NCBI GenBank assembly: GCA_963693085.1
Contig: OY856413.1
Location: 468,332,379 to 468,396,378 of the forward strand
DNA: 64,000 bases
Direction: 5' to 3'
From: Alisma plantago-aquatica
Lineage: Eukaryota > Streptophyta > Magnoliopsida > Alismatales > Alismataceae
Position numbers and translations under genes: made by a program. The notes under the pieces were generated by a model. That model did no database searches and was not told where the DNA came from. It was given only the letters and a program-made list of their open reading frames with translations. Below are positions 22,528-35,820 of the stretch, one piece after another. The number at the start of each line of letters is the position of its first letter. Within the stretch, counting starts at the first letter, position 1.

Positions 22528-25500
22528 TGTTACGACCCCACCTCCCGATAACCCCCAATTAAGGGAGACCAAGAGGTCGAAGCCGCACCCATGACTTCTA
22601 GATCAAAGGTTCGACAATTAACCAAGAATAATTATCAAAATTTAACATACTATACTGAAAGCTGTAAGAAAATAATTTTTTTCATACCATTTGAAAACTT
22701 GGATCTCAAAACTTCTATCCACACCGATACTATTCTATCTAATCCTCCTTTGCACTTTAATTCTCATTTAGTATCACATGTGCCACTTTATTGTTTGTTC
22801 TTTTCATTGTACCTAAAACGCCGACAAACGAAACGTCGGTCAGTCGTAGCTGGTATGTGGGGGAAACAAATAAACATGCAACTATGGTAACAATGTAATC
22901 ACTCAATTGATCATTTAACAATCAAGATTACGTTTAAGCCAAACTACTCAATCCATACCTATCCACAACTCTGTGTTGTCCCTATAAGGACTTATATGGT
23001 ACCTCTATAAAGGTGACTTGATGGACCTACCCTCTAGGCAGCCAAAGTCTTTCATGACCTGATGGACCTACCCTCTAGGTAGCCATGTACTAGGTCAGCC
23101 CTTATGACACAGAGGGGACCAGGATCTAAGCTAGAAGGCGTATACCTTATGTAATAGTCATAGTCACTTTATAATTGCAATATGAACATCCAAACAGTTT
23201 AGTTGTATTCAATGCGATTAAACATCTGGGAATCCATCGGAAAATCTAAAGCGGTTATTCATAATCGTAACCACATACTTGTCTTGCAGATCTCAAGCAA
23301 CAATTTATCCAAATCCAACTAGATGTCCAATCAAGCAAGCCAATCAATCAATCAAGCAAACATTAATCCTGAAAACATGTATAATGTCTAATTGTCACAA
23401 GCATATCCCTAACAACTCCTTATTGACTTGGGACACCTTTCTAAGGTTTCTAAGTCTCATTAGGATGCATTAGGGTTTCTTAGATCAATTTCGCAAACTT
23501 TACCCTTTTTAGGTCAACAAACCCTAAACAACTTTTCCACTCATAAAAACCCTAATTACTCAAATTATCCACCTTAAGGATCTTTTATTCTCAAATTGGC
23601 TTAGGATCATCACATGTCTATTATATTCATGGATTTACACAATTAAACCAATTAAAAGACATATTCATCAAAATTAGGGGTTTCAAGCTCATTAGTGCAT
23701 AATCATGCACGAAACCCTAAATTAAACCAAATATATAAAAAGATCATACTTTTAAATCCTATTTTCTCTTTCATTAACAACATGTTAATATCATCTTGAA
23801 TTATCCATCTATCATCAAATCTATGGGTTTTTCATTAATTGAATCATTAAAGATGATAACTTTATGCCCTTTTCAAATTCCATGCATATTTAAGCACATA
23901 AACCCTAAATTAGACTAATCATATGAAAAGTTCTTCCTTTTTGAACTCAATGTTCCTTTTTACATTTAACAGATTAATATCAACTCTAAAGATCCATTAA
24001 TCCCTATTAAACACATTAATCATATCAAAATAGGGTTTCTCAATCTTTACTTCATTAAAGATGATAATTTACACTATATTGTTAACTATGATCAGATTCA
24101 GGCTATAAAACTATTTTTATTGGATTCTACACATTTTTTTGATCAACTTTCATATATAACATGACTTTATCAGAGTTACCAATCAAAATCTAAAATTTTT
24201 ACAAAAATCATATTACCTGAGCCAATAGGGGCTCGACACGTCAGCAATACCCAACTTGAGCGCCCCTTATTCTCGCTGGATAAGACTTCTGTGCCCTCGG
24301 GTGATACACTTCCATAGAGGGGCAATTTAGTCAATTGCACTCCTTCTTCTTCAACCCCTCTCCCGCCTGAACAACGCGAGCAGGCCACAGGGCGGGTCAA
24401 CTACGGAGTTGACCCCGCGTTTTGGGGCTCCGGAGGAGCAGGAAAAGGAGCGCCCACCTGTGCCTGCACCCGACGAAGTCAAAGCCACCCTCGAATCGAT
24501 TTGAGCAGGTATGAACTGAGCATAATACCAGCCCCATTGGCCGGCAGTGAACAGGAAGAAGAGAGGGAAGAAGTGCAGGGATTCCGGTGAATTGGATTTG
24601 GGAAACCCTTCTCTGAGGTTCTACGAATCTCGCCCTCCTTCACGGTGGGAAACTTGTACGTTATATATGTAGGGCTATGCATGCCCACTGCCAGGGGCCT
24701 TCCTGCCATTTCCAAAGAAAGGTAAACTCATCAATGTTTCCCAAATAGGGTACTATTAGGGATCGTTGGGTACGTCTTCCTCTCCTGACCTCAATAGGAC
24801 TCTTCCCAAAAACTCTTGTGTAGAGGTCATTGAGAAATCTGATCTATAAACTTGCTTCCCTGTTCTTTTCCAAAAGAAGAGTGCGAAAAGCAGCTTCTGT
24901 TGGATCCTAATCCAACGGCCATAAGCCATGCGCCAAGAATTCTGATTAAACTAGATATATTGGAAAATTGTTACATTTAATAATTTCCTTCACACTTTAG
25001 GAGATTTTGTAAAATTCATATATCTCAAACCATTTATTATTTTAAACCCAAATTTTAGAGGAAAGTCTATCATGACTTAATCCACGTATGTACCAAATTT
25101 GAAACTCAAACTCGAAAGTATGAGATGTTTTTCTTTATATACAAGTTATCACTTAATTTTATATATTTCTCACATATTTTCTCTTTCCCTTGCCATTAAA
25201 TTACTATTCTGAGTTCCTTGAACCTCAAGGAACCTTAATGGCTCAAAATACCATCTTGGGAAAATTCATTATCCTTTAATTTATCTTTTATCCATTATTT
25301 CCCATGTCTTGTTTATTTCTTATTAAAATATCTCTTTTTGAGGATTTCTCTTTATTTCTCTATTATTTTCCTCATTGGTATTCCTTTTATCACTAAGAAT
25401 CTTTGGGATACGAAATTCCACCAAGAATAACTTAGTTCCACCTCTTTTTACTTGTTTTCCACATTTTACCATTGTTTTCAATTTCTTTCTTAATAAAGAA

Positions 25501-25822
25501 ATACTTATTTAATCTTTTCTTTTCTTTTTGCTTTCCCTATGCAACTTTAGACTCCTTGGAACCCAAGAGACACGAAATCCTCTTTGGATTTGCCTTCTAC
25601 AGGTTTCTACATATTTCTTTTCTCGAATATTCAATTATTCATTCACTAATTGAATTTTCTTTGTTATTGGGCCCAATAGCCAGTAAAGCCCACAACACAA
25701 ACATCAAAGCTATTGTAAATGAAATCCATTTTGAAGTAAATTATATCATTATTTGTTCAAATATATTTAATATGAGAAATTACATTTCTCACCAATTGAA
25801 CCCAAAAATTGGGGTTATAACA
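22528..25822 (-). repeat. 3' LTR of element T
   Basis: Runs parallel to 30152-33440 with small differences (for example TTCTAG against TTCCGG about 70 bp in). It contains a TATA-like TTATATAT at 24661. Open frames such as 24176-24400 recur at the same place in the other LTR and are not genes. Confidence 0.93.
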
Positions 25823-25860
25823 TCCTTCCCCTCTTATAGGAATTTTGTCCTCAAAATTCA
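25823..25860 (-). other. Polypurine tract and upstream motif of element T
   Basis: On the minus strand TAAGAGGGGAAGGA abuts the 3' LTR. Just upstream is GAATTTTGAGGACAAAATT (25841-25859), matching the GAGGACGAAATTC-like motif common before the polypurine tract of gypsy chromovirus-type elements. Confidence 0.8.
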
Positions 25861-26004
25861 GGCAAGTAAACAAACAATTCAGGATAAGACTTTTCCATGT
25901 CCATCATTGGCCCCTATGTGCCTTTGTCGTACTCATGGCATTTCCAAAGAACCTTTATCATCACATATTTTTTCTCTGAGTTCTTTCATCCTGGCGTCTA
26001 TAAA

Positions 26005-26190
26005 CTACACAGGTGACTCAGGCCATTTCAGCCTCCCTTGGGGCTCACTAGGTTCATTGCTCAGCACATGGTCGGGGTACCTCACATAGTGCTCTAAATT
26101 GGACACATGGAAAACATCTCCCATTACTCTATCCTGAGGGGTAAGGTCAAACCTAACCTTCTCCACCCCATCCATCTCTAATGGACCCAT
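26005..26190 (-). pseudogene. pol: Ty3/gypsy polyprotein C-terminal remnant (element T)
   Basis: The minus-strand peptide contains VRFDLTPQDRVMGDVFHVSN then LEHYVRYPDHVLS. This corresponds to the end of gypsy integrase (family pattern YRLALPPxLSxVHDVFHVSxLRKYVxDPSHVL). It is the main evidence for placing T in Ty3/gypsy. No chromodomain is visible. Confidence 0.75.
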
Positions 26191-29100
26191 GTATCGGGGA
26201 CTCAGCTCTCTTAGTTATAACGTAGAGGGGTCGGATTTTCATGTTACATTTTCTCCCACAGTAACTTGTATGTTAGTCTACTTTGCATCTTCTCACGACT
26301 CTCATCGTCTCTAGGATCCTTTCAGCCCTTGCACGATCAAAGTGACTTCATCTACACGCACTGGGGTCCCTTTTTCTAACCATCATGTGGTACTTTTCTA
26401 ACCATCATGTGGTCCTTTCACCAACATCACCTTACTGAAGTGGTGACCGACACAACCTCCCTTACAGAGCTTCATATAAAACCTGATACTGGCTATGGTG
26501 GTCATTCTCACATCTTTCATAGGACAAGAACTGTCTCTAGATATCACCCTGAACGAGCACACATGCCCTCATCAGACCCTTTAGTCTGGATCATACTAAC
26601 CATAGTTAGGGGTGATAACTATACTAACATTGAGTTCTTCATGTACCTACTTCCACTTTATGGAAGTGAACCTTTAGGTCAAACTCAAGAACCTTTGAAC
26701 TCACTTCATGGTGTAGTTGAACCATCTCTCTCATGGGTAGTTCAACTAGATCTGTCCCTTGATAGAACTCTTTCTTTCTTATGTCATCTAGGTAAGGCGA
26801 TCTACCATAACCCATATTGCATCTCGACCTTCCTCGATCCAGGGAAGACCTATCACAACATCCACAGTGTTGATCTCTCATTCCCTCTCAGGGATTCTTT
26901 TGTCCTCTATATCGATACACTGGGTTACTGGGGTTCGTCCTTTACCCTTGGCTTGCATGTCCATAAACCACATGCAACTTTATCTTAGGTATTTAAAGTA
27001 CCACTATCACTTATTATCTTAGTAGTACCACGGTATTAAGTCATGATCTCTTGTATTGTCATGATTCCTTAAGATAGATTCCTCAGAAACCCTAATTAAA
27101 CCACACTAGTCGGGGTTTCATCACCTTCTTTTCCAAAGAAGTGCACTTGAGGTTCTACCACCATCCTTTCATCTCATTAAGGATTAGACTGGCTAACCAA
27201 ACAACTCTTAACTTTTCAACATATCTTGTTACACCTGAATGTTATCCAAACACCTCTCCTTTCCAAACCTAGGGTTAGCCAAACAACCTCTTCCAGCTTC
27301 TAGTCAAACAAGTCAGATGTATCTCAACCAGAGCATCCATTACTACTTCACACCCGTAGTTATTAGGTAACATTGAAGACATACACTTCCATGTATTTCA
27401 CTTATCATATTACCTCAAACTCTATGTCTATCTCGATTAATAATACACTCTGATTTCATCATCACGGTGATCAAACTCAACCTGGTCTAACTTGTAAGTT
27501 CCACCTAGTTCAAGATAAAAACATCCTCATAAGGGGACTACCTTATTCCTCTTAGTGTTTACAAACCATCCATGTATCATTCACTTTACCAAGGTAGATA
27601 TCTTCTCTATCCCCATTTCTCATGGCAATGTTCCAACCTACATCATCTCTTATCCTTGGTGTATGACATGCATAATGTACTATCTCTCACCCCCATAACA
27701 AGAGGAAATAAGCATTTGGTTGCAGTCCAAATATAGAGTTCTTCCTGTTCCAAGAGTAGTGATGGTACATCCCACCTTGCCAATACACCTTTATATCTAA
27801 GTTGCAACGTGCCACATATGTCTCTACATCACAGACATCATGATATCAAACAAGTCATGAACCTACTGAGGTTTATATCCTTGGTCATCTCCTCTAAGTC
27901 TATAGGGTACTGACTCTTTTGGGGTCATTCCTCTTCCCTCATGCATCAGGAAAGTGCCCTACGCATCTGCCCTTTGGGTCCCATAAGTTCATGGAGGTGA
28001 TCAATCTCCTAACCCATGGCCCTCAGACAATGATAGTTGTTACCTCCCGACCCTATGGTCATGTGCAACTGGGTAATTAGGAAACTCCTTCTTTCATAGG
28101 TCTTATCCCTACCTGACCCTAGGATAGACTTAGGATTCTTCATCATGGTACATGTTCACTTAGAACCTTACCCAAGTCTTCATCATCTCTCTTTCTACAT
28201 TCATGGGCTGGCCCTTATCCTTTCATAGGCATCATGGCAACCTACCTACCTTGGTCAAGCTCCATACTGGTTACCTCCATGGTAACACATTCACATGCAA
28301 TAGAGATGGATATCTATGGGTCTGTAGATTCATTCTCATACCATGTACCTTTCACTTAGCTTCTCAGGATCCTATGAGACCTCTTTAGGTTACCTTGAAC
28401 CAATAAAGCTGATATACACCCTTCCAAAGGGGTCCCTCTCCCAGGATGGGAGGAAAACTATCTCTAAGGTCATAAAAGCTCTAAGGTCTAGGGTTTACAT
28501 CCACATGATCCTACTTAACCCTAGAAAGCTATTAAGGCACGCGTAGATCACCTACTAAACCATGCTAGGTCATACTTGTCCTCTTTCCTCAATGCTGGAT
28601 CGAGATCATACCTTCCTTTATCATCAACTTAGTTGTGAGGGGTTCATCAAACATACCTTAAACTTAAGGGGCTTCCCCTTTTTCCTCTATACATGAGGAG
28701 TACCATGCTCGCTTCTATAGGAACTCAACTTCTCATCATGAGCCTTAGGTACACCACTTCCCCTCTTAGGCCTAGCAACCCAAGGTTTACTTGTAGGTGT
28801 TCAACTGCATGCCCCATCTCTTAACCACGAACCAAGCATGCAAAAGGCATGACATGCACTTCTTGTCATCCTTCACCTCGAGCAACACTTAGAGTTGGAT
28901 CCTCCTTAAGGACAACCAACAAGGTACAAGGCCTCAGAACCTGTTCACTAAACCTCTCTAGGTCTAAGGAACTCTTCTTCCTACCTCAGAAGGTAAACAC
29001 CTATACTGTAGGCACATAGGCACCAAATGCTTCATCTTAATTCTCTAGGGTTTGTCCCTCTAAAGGCAACCAAGATATCATCAACTTTCAGGGATCGATC

Positions 29101-30137
29101 ATGAGGCAACCACTATCATCCATTGTTCAGGGTTTTAGGCTTCCAACCTTCTTGCTGGGTTTCCTGCTCTCTCTCTAGAGCTAACCCCACATCCAACCTC
29201 CCCATTAGAGGTCCTTTCTTTATGAAGGATCATCCTCAAAAGCATACTCTACATGGTTGAAGCCTAGGTTCGAACTTATGGTTGCTCAAGATCATCTAGG
29301 GTTTCATCCTACTATCAGCATTATGACGTGCCCTAGGTGCCAGCTATGCCCTACTTGCCCAAGCCCATAGGGTTTCTATGGTCCTTCACTAACATCATCA
29401 TCCAAGGGCTATCCTTTACCCTAACATGCATGACCCTTCCCAGGGTTGGGTTTCCAAGGTGCTAGGTCACCCATGGATTGTATGGCATCCCAAAGGCATG
29501 TCCTTTCAAACACCTGGTCCAACTCATTTCTCTCTCTAACCTTCACTTAGGGTTAGGGTTAGCATCATCATCAGAGGATGTGCTAGGGCTCTACTTGCAA
29601 TGGAGATCTCTATTTCCAAGACTAACTCATCCTCCTGACAAGAAGGTCTAGCCTTAGGTCTCTTCTGAGAACATGACAACTTATGTCATACGACCTAAGC
29701 ATGTATCTATTCTTTAATATGTTCTTAATCTCTTAAGCTTATGTCCATGACATCTTATTTACATGCTTTTCATTAATTTGGTGGAGGATTCCTTAAACCT
29801 TATTAACCTTACCCATACCTCAAGAGGGTGAGGAGAAGAAAGAAAACCCTAATACCTTTAGGTCCTTATCAGAATTTCATGATGAGAAGGGATGAATAAG
29901 ATGAGAAGTCCTAAAGGTATCTTATTTCGATTCATACCCTAAGACTTTGGCCAGGTAGTCACACGGATCTGGGAGTCCTCGTATTCCGAGTAGCGGTGCG
30001 AAGGAAAATCTTGCCAGCCCCCGGTCGTGATCCTTTTCTAGACACCTCCGTCTTTCGGATATTCCTCTAATAACTCCCTTGGGTTCTATGGAATTTGTAA
30101 AATTTAATAATTATTAATGGTTAACTAGGGAACCTAA
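26191..30137 (-). other. Non-coding interior of element T
   Basis: About 4 kb with a pyrimidine-rich + strand and no retroviral domain in any frame. Many CTAGGGTT-like words occur singly, not as telomere arrays. The open frame 26407-26988 on the + strand shows no family features. Confidence 0.6.
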
Positions 30138-30149
30138 GCTCTGATACCA
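30138..30149 (-). other. Primer binding site of element T (initiator-Met type)
   Basis: On the minus strand the sequence is TGGTATCAGAGC, two bases from the 5' LTR end, complementary to the 3' end of initiator tRNA-Met. It sets the minus orientation. Confidence 0.9.
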
Positions 30150-30151
30150 AA

Positions 30152-33100
30152 TGTTACGACCCCACCTCCCGATAACCCCCAATTAAGGGAGACCAAGAGG
30201 TCGAAGCCGCACCCATGACTTCCGGATCAAAGGTTCGGAAATTAACCAAGAATAATTATCAAAATTTAACATACTATACTGAAATCTGTAAGAAAATAAA
30301 TTTTTACTTGGATCTCTAAACTTCTATCCACACCGATACTATTCTATCTAATCCTCCTTTGCACTTTAATTCTCATTTAGTATCACATGTGCCACTTTAT
30401 TGTTTGTTCTTTTCATTGTACCTAAAACGCCGACAAACGAAACGTCGGTCAGCCGTAGCTGGTATGTGGGGGAAACAAATAAACATGCAACTATGGTAAC
30501 AATGTAATCACTCAATTGATCATTTAACAATCAAGATTACGTTTTAAGCCAAACTACTCAATCCATACCTATCCACAACTCTGTGTTGTCCCTGTAAGGA
30601 CTTATATGGTACCTCTATAAAGGTGACTTGATGGACCTACCCTCTAGGCATCCAAAGTCTTTCATGACCTGATGGACCTACCCTCTAGGTAGCCATGTAC
30701 TAGGTCAGCCATTACAACACAGAGGGGACCAGGATCTAAGCTAGAAGGCGTATACTTTATGTGATAGTCATAGTCACTTTATAATTGCAATATGAACATC
30801 CAAACAGTTTAGTTGCATTCAATGCGATTAAACATCTGGGAATCCATCGGAAAATCTAAAGCGGTTATTCATAATCGTAACCACATACCTGTCTTGGAGA
30901 TCTCAAGCAACAATTTATCCAAATCCAACTAGATGTCCAATCAAGCAAGCCAATCAATCAATCAAGCAAACATTGATCCTGAAAACATGTATAATGTCTA
31001 ATTGTCACAAGCATATCCCTAACAACTCCTTATTGACTTGGGACACCTTTCTAAAGTTTCTAAGTCTCATTAGGATGCATTAGGGTTTCTTAGATCAATT
31101 TCTCAAACTTTACCCTTTTTAGGTCAACAAACCCTAAACAACCTTTCCACTCATAAAAACCCTAATTACTCAAATTATCCACCTTAAGGATCTTTTATGC
31201 TCAAATTGGCTTAGGATCATCACATCTCTATTTTATTCGTGGATTTACACAATTAAACCAATTCAAAGACATATTCATCAAAATTAGGGTTTTCAAGCTC
31301 ATTAGTGCATAATCATGCACGGAACCCTAAATTAAACCAAATATATAAAAGGATCATACTTTTAAATCCTATTTTCTCTTTCATTAACAACAGGTTAATA
31401 TCAGCTTGAATTATCCATCCATCATCAAATCTAAGGGTTTTTCATTAATTGAATCATTAAAGATGATAACTTTATGCCCTTTTCAAATTTCATGCATATT
31501 TAAGCACATAAACCCTAAATTAGACTAATCATATGCAAAGTTCTTCCATTTTGAACTCAATGTTCCTTTTTATATTTAACAGATTAATATCAACTCTAAA
31601 GATCCATTAAACCCTATTAAACACATTAATCATATCAAAATAGGGTTTCTCAATCTTTAATTCATTAAAGATGATAATTTACACTATATTTCGAACTATG
31701 ATCAGATTCAGGCTATAAAACTATTTTTATTGGATTCTACACATTTTTCTGATCAACTTTCATATATAACATGACTTTATCGGTGTTACCAATCAAAATC
31801 TACAATTTTTGCAAAAATCATATTACCTGAGCCAATAGGGGCTCGACACGTCAGCGATACCCAACTTGAGCGCCCCTTATTCTCACTGGATAAGACTTCC
31901 TTGCCCTCGGGTGATACACTTCCACGGAGGGGCAATTTAGTCAATTGCACCCCTTCTTCTTCAACCCCTCGCCCGCCTGAACAACGCGAGCAGGCCGTAG
32001 GGCGGGTCAACTGCGGAGTTGACCCCGCGTTTTGGGGCACCGGAGGAGCAGGAAAAGGAGCGCCCACCTGCGCATGCACCCGACGAAGTCAAAGCCACCC
32101 TCGAATCGATCTAAGCAGGTATGAACTGAGCATAATACCAGCCCCATTGGTCGGCAGTGAACAGGAAGAAGAGAGGGAAGAAGTACAGGGATTCCGGTGA
32201 ATTGGATTTGGGAAACCCTTCTCTGAGGTTCTACGAATCTCGCCCTCCTTCACGGTGGGAAACTTGTGCCTTATATAGGTAGAGCTATGCATGCCCACTG
32301 CTAGGGGCCTTCCTGCCATTTCCAAAGAAAGGGAAACTCATCAATGTTTCCCAAACAGGGTACTATTAGGGATCGTTGGGTACGTCTTCCTCTCCTGACC
32401 TCAATAGGACTCTTCCCAAAAACTCTTGCGTAGAGGTCATTGAGAAATCCGATATATAAACTTGCTTCCCTGTTATTTTCCAAAAGAAGAGTGCAAAAAG
32501 CAGCTTCTGTTGGATCCTAATCCAACGGCCATAAGCCATGCGCCAAGAATTCTGATTAAACTAGATATATTGGAAAATTGTTACATTTAATAATTTCCTT
32601 CACACTTTAGGAGATTTTGTAAAATTCATATCTCTCAAACCATTTATTATTTTAAACCCAAATTTTAGAGGAAAGTTTATGATGACTTAATCCACGTATG
32701 TACCAAATTTGAAACTCAAACTCGAAAGTATGAGATGTTTTTATTTATATACAAGTTATCACTGAATTTTATATATTTCTCACATATTTTCTCTTTCGCT
32801 TGCCATTAAATTACTATTCTGAGTTCCTTGAACCTCAAGCAACCTTAATGGCTCAAAATATCATCTTGGGAAAATTCCTTATCCTTTAATTTATCTTTTA
32901 TCCATTATTTCCCATATCTTGTTTATTTCTTATTAAAATATCTCTTTTGGAGGATTTCTCTTTATTTCTCTATTATTTTCCTCATTGGTATTCCTTTTAT
33001 CACTAAGAATCTTTGGGATACGAAATTCCACCAAGAATAACTTACTTCCACCTCTTTTCACTTGTTTTCCACATTTTACCATTGTTTTCAATTTCTTTCT

Positions 33101-33440
33101 TAATAAAGAAATACTTAATTAATCTTTTCTTTTTTTTTGATTTCCCTATGCAACTTTGGACTCCTTGGAACCCAAGGAACCCAAGAGACACGAAATCCTA
33201 TTTGGATTTGCTTTCTAGAGGTTTCTACATATTTCTTTTCTCGAATATTCAATTATTCATTCACTAATTGAATTTTCTTTGTTATTGGGCCCAATAGCCA
33301 ATAAAGCCCACAACACAAACATCAAGGCTATTGTAAATGAAATCCATTTTGAAGTAAATTATATCATTATTTGTTCAAATATCTTTAATATGAGAAATTA
33401 CATTTCTCACCAATTGAACCCAAAAATTGGGGTTATAACA
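30152..33440 (-). repeat. 5' LTR of element T
   Basis: Pairs with 22528-25822. A TATA box in minus orientation (CCTATATAAGG, + strand 32270-32280) lies in a moderately GC-rich stretch and is the likely core promoter. Confidence 0.93.
32270..32280 (-). promoter_or_regulatory. LTR TATA box of element T
   Basis: Minus-strand ACCTATATAAGG. The equivalent TATA in the solo LTR of the same family is at 51123-51130 (GGCTATATAAAGG), so the element is conserved. Confidence 0.65.
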
Positions 33441-33445
33441 ATAGC
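33441..33445. repeat. Target site duplication ATAGC (right) of element T
   Basis: Identical to 22523-22527 and part of copia C's pol sequence. Confidence 0.93.
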
Positions 33446-34402
33446 CCTATACAAGGAATCATCAATGGGTTCATCATCTTCATCCTTGTCAATTTTAGTA
33501 GAGGTAGTCATGGGAGTGGTAGCATGTTTGTAATTTTCCATGCCAAATAATTTTAAGAGTTCTTTGGTGTACTTCTCTTGCCTTAGAAAAATTCTGGCGG
33601 GTGCTTGTTTTAAATGAAAACTAAGGAAAAATGTTAATTCTCCCATGAGACTCATTTCAAACTCTTTTTGCATAATATGACTAAATTTATTACATAACGA
33701 ATTGTTTGAAGCTCCAAAAGCAATGTCATCAACATATATTTGAACAACAAGAAAATCTGATTCGTAAGTATTGAAAACTAGTGTAGAATCTGATTTTCCA
33801 ATCGAAAAGCCATTATCAAATAGGTAATTTTTAAGTCTTTCATACCAATTATGTGGTGCTTTCTTAAGATCATATAGGGCTTTCTTAAGTTTATATACAT
33901 GATCAATTTTATCAGGAATCTCAAAGCCAGGTGGTTGAGCAACATATACCTCCTCTTCTATAAACCTATTTAGAAAGGCACTTTTTACATCCATCTGAAA
34001 TAGTTTGATGCCTTTGTGGGCTGCTAGAGCTAATAACATTCTAATAGCCTCAAGTATAGCCATGGGAGCATAAATTTCATCAAAATCTATTCTTTCTTGT
34101 TGGTTATATCCTTGAGCTACCAACCTAGCTTTGTTTTTAACTACTTCCTTGGCTTCATTAAGTTTGTTATAAAAAAAACACTTAGTTCCAATTATGGTTT
34201 TGTCTTGTGGTTTAGGAACTAGGTCCCATACATTATTTTTTGTAAATAGATTTAGTTCTTCTTGCATATCCATTATCCAATATTCATGCTTTAAGGCTTC
34301 ATTTACCTTTTTAGGTTCAACGATTGATACAAATGCCATGTTTGCTACATCTCTAAATGATGATCGAGTTTTTACTTTATCAAAAGGGTTTCCTATTATT
34401 AA
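33446..34402 (-). pseudogene. pol: Copia C pol: reverse transcriptase (RVT_2)
   Basis: A long minus-strand frame, open from about 34339 to the T insertion, carries the copia RT. It shows KNKARLVAQGYNQQERIDF, FQMDVKSAFLNRF, EVYVAQPPGFE, LKKALYDLKKAPHNWYERL and the catalytic box QIYVDDIAFGA. Upstream, FDKVKTRSSFRDVANM and WIMDMQEELNLF match the usual linker before RT. The frame is cut after DDSLYRAI, where T inserted. The catalytic YVDD is kept. Confidence 0.92.
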
Positions 34403-34528
34403 GTCTTGAGGATGATCCTTGGTTAATCTAGGAATGGGTTTTTGTGTATCATTTTATTGCTCATTTTTAGTGTTTTGATCATCTTTAGTAGATATGGTTT
34501 AAGTCATCAATTTGATGAGTTCCGTCTT
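34403..34528 (-). other. Degenerate integrase-RT linker of copia C
   Basis: Low-complexity linker with stops between the integrase end and RT. Nothing else is seen. Confidence 0.5.
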
Positions 34529-35436
34529 TTAAGTTTTCAATTTCATTTCAACACTTTGTGTTGTTATTTCGTGAAATGTGATATGGTTTGATTCTTCAAC
34601 CTTTTTAGATATGGTATTATAGATTCCAAATGACTCTCTAGAAGTTGAGTATCCCAAAAAGAATCCTTTATGTGATTTAGGGTCAAATTTATCTTTATCA
34701 TCCTTTGTATCTATGATGCAACAAGGTGTACCAAAAGCATGAAAATAATAAACTCTAAGTTTTTTGTTGAAAATAAGTTGATAAGGAGGTTTCTTAAGAT
34801 GGGAGGGAATTGTTACAAGATTCAATAGATAATATGTTGTATTAACTACTTCAGCCCAAAAAGTTTTAGGTGTATTGTGTTCAAGTAACAAAATTCTAGC
34901 CATTTCTTGTAATGACTGATTTTTCCTTTCTACTACTCCATTTTGTTGTGGAGTGCGTGGAGGTGAAAAATTATCTGTGTACCCTTGAGATGTACAAAAC
35001 TCTTCAAAGATGTGATTTTCAAATTCCTCACCATGATCACTCCTAATGGTACATATTTTGTTTTGTAGTTGATTTCAATTTTAGGACAAAATTGAATGAA
35101 TATTTTAATTGTGTCATCTTTGATTGAAAGGAAATGAACCCAAGTATATCTACTATAATCATCAACAATAACAAAGTGATATCTTCTACCACTATTAGAT
35201 TGAGTCCTCATAGGACCAAACAAATCCATATGAATGAGTTCTAATGATCTGGTAGTCCTAAGTAAGGTTTTAGATTTGAAAGAAGTTTTACTTTTCTTTC
35301 CTGAAGTACATGGTTCACAATTTTCAAGTTTGTCAAAAGAAAGTTTAGGTAAATCACAAACAAGATCATACTTAATCAAATTTTTGATAACATGTGAACT
35401 TGCATGACCTAGTTTTTTATTCCATTGTTGTAAGGA
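34529..35436 (-). pseudogene. pol: Copia C pol: integrase, with frameshifts
   Basis: After a stop at 35437 the frame reads NKKLGHASSHV then CEPCTSGK, the HHCC zinc-binding GAG-pre-integrase segment. The catalytic core follows: first Asp in LIHMDLFGPM, then VIVDDYSRYTWVHFL. A frameshift near 35060 moves the second Asp (IRSDHGEEFE) and the Glu (QQNGVVERKN) to another frame; all three acidic residues survive. The tail 34903-34529 has ARILLLEHNTPKTFWAEVVN and FDPKSHKGFFLGYS, typical of the copia integrase C terminus. This enzyme would insert the cDNA into host DNA. Confidence 0.9.
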
Positions 35437-35820
35437 TTAATCATTTGCAATAAGACATTTTCCAACAATAGCTTGCGTGAAATTAGGTCTAAGTATATAC
35501 AGATTTCCTAGTCTTTTTCCTTCATAAACAACATTATTGGTGTTTTCTATGAGTAGCTTGCAACAAGATTTGTTAAAAAGAACATCATAGCCACTATCAC
35601 ATAATTGACTGACACTAATCAAGTTGTGATGTAATCCATCAACAAGTAGGACATTTTTAATTTGAAGAATTGTACCAACATTACCTATTCCAAAAAATTT
35701 ACCTTTGGCGTTAGCTCCAAATGTCACTGTACCACTCTTCTTTTCATCAAAAGTTTGAAAGGCTTTTTTGTTTCTAGTCATATGTTTGGAGAAACCACTA
35801 TCAACCACCCAATCCTGCAA
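35437..35820 (-). pseudogene. pol: Copia C pol: aspartic protease
   Basis: WVVDSGFSKHMT contains the retropepsin D-S-G active site in its copia context. VTFGANAKGKFFGIG and HNLISVSQLCDSGYDV follow as in the family. A stop at 35437-35439 separates it from integrase, although the frame continues unshifted. Confidence 0.9.

Larger units (their letters stand above)
22528..33440 (-). mobile_element. Ty3/gypsy-derived large-LTR element T, mostly non-coding
   Basis: Two direct LTRs of about 3.29 kb (22528-25822 and 30152-33440) start TGTTACGACC and end TTATAACA, with target duplication ATAGC. The minus-strand order is 5' LTR, Met-type primer site, interior of 4.3 kb, polypurine tract, 3' LTR. The only coding remnant seen is the C terminus of a gypsy polyprotein next to the 3' LTR. 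Gag, protease, RT and integrase are not recognisable, so this resembles a large retrotransposon derivative (LARD) that depends on an autonomous relative. It split the RT/RNase H region of copia C. The LTRs are near-identical with scattered differences. Confidence 0.92.

Noticed and set aside
24176..24400. Minus-strand open frames in the T LTRs (24176-24400, 24479-24715, and copies at 31786-32079, 32089-32325)
   Set aside because: They recur at the same place in both LTRs, have no family features and follow from a locally GC-rich LTR promoter region.
26191..30137. Interstitial telomere repeats suggested by many CTAGGG and CCCTAA words
   Set aside because: The words are scattered single copies, often CTAGGG rather than TTTAGGG, and never in tandem.
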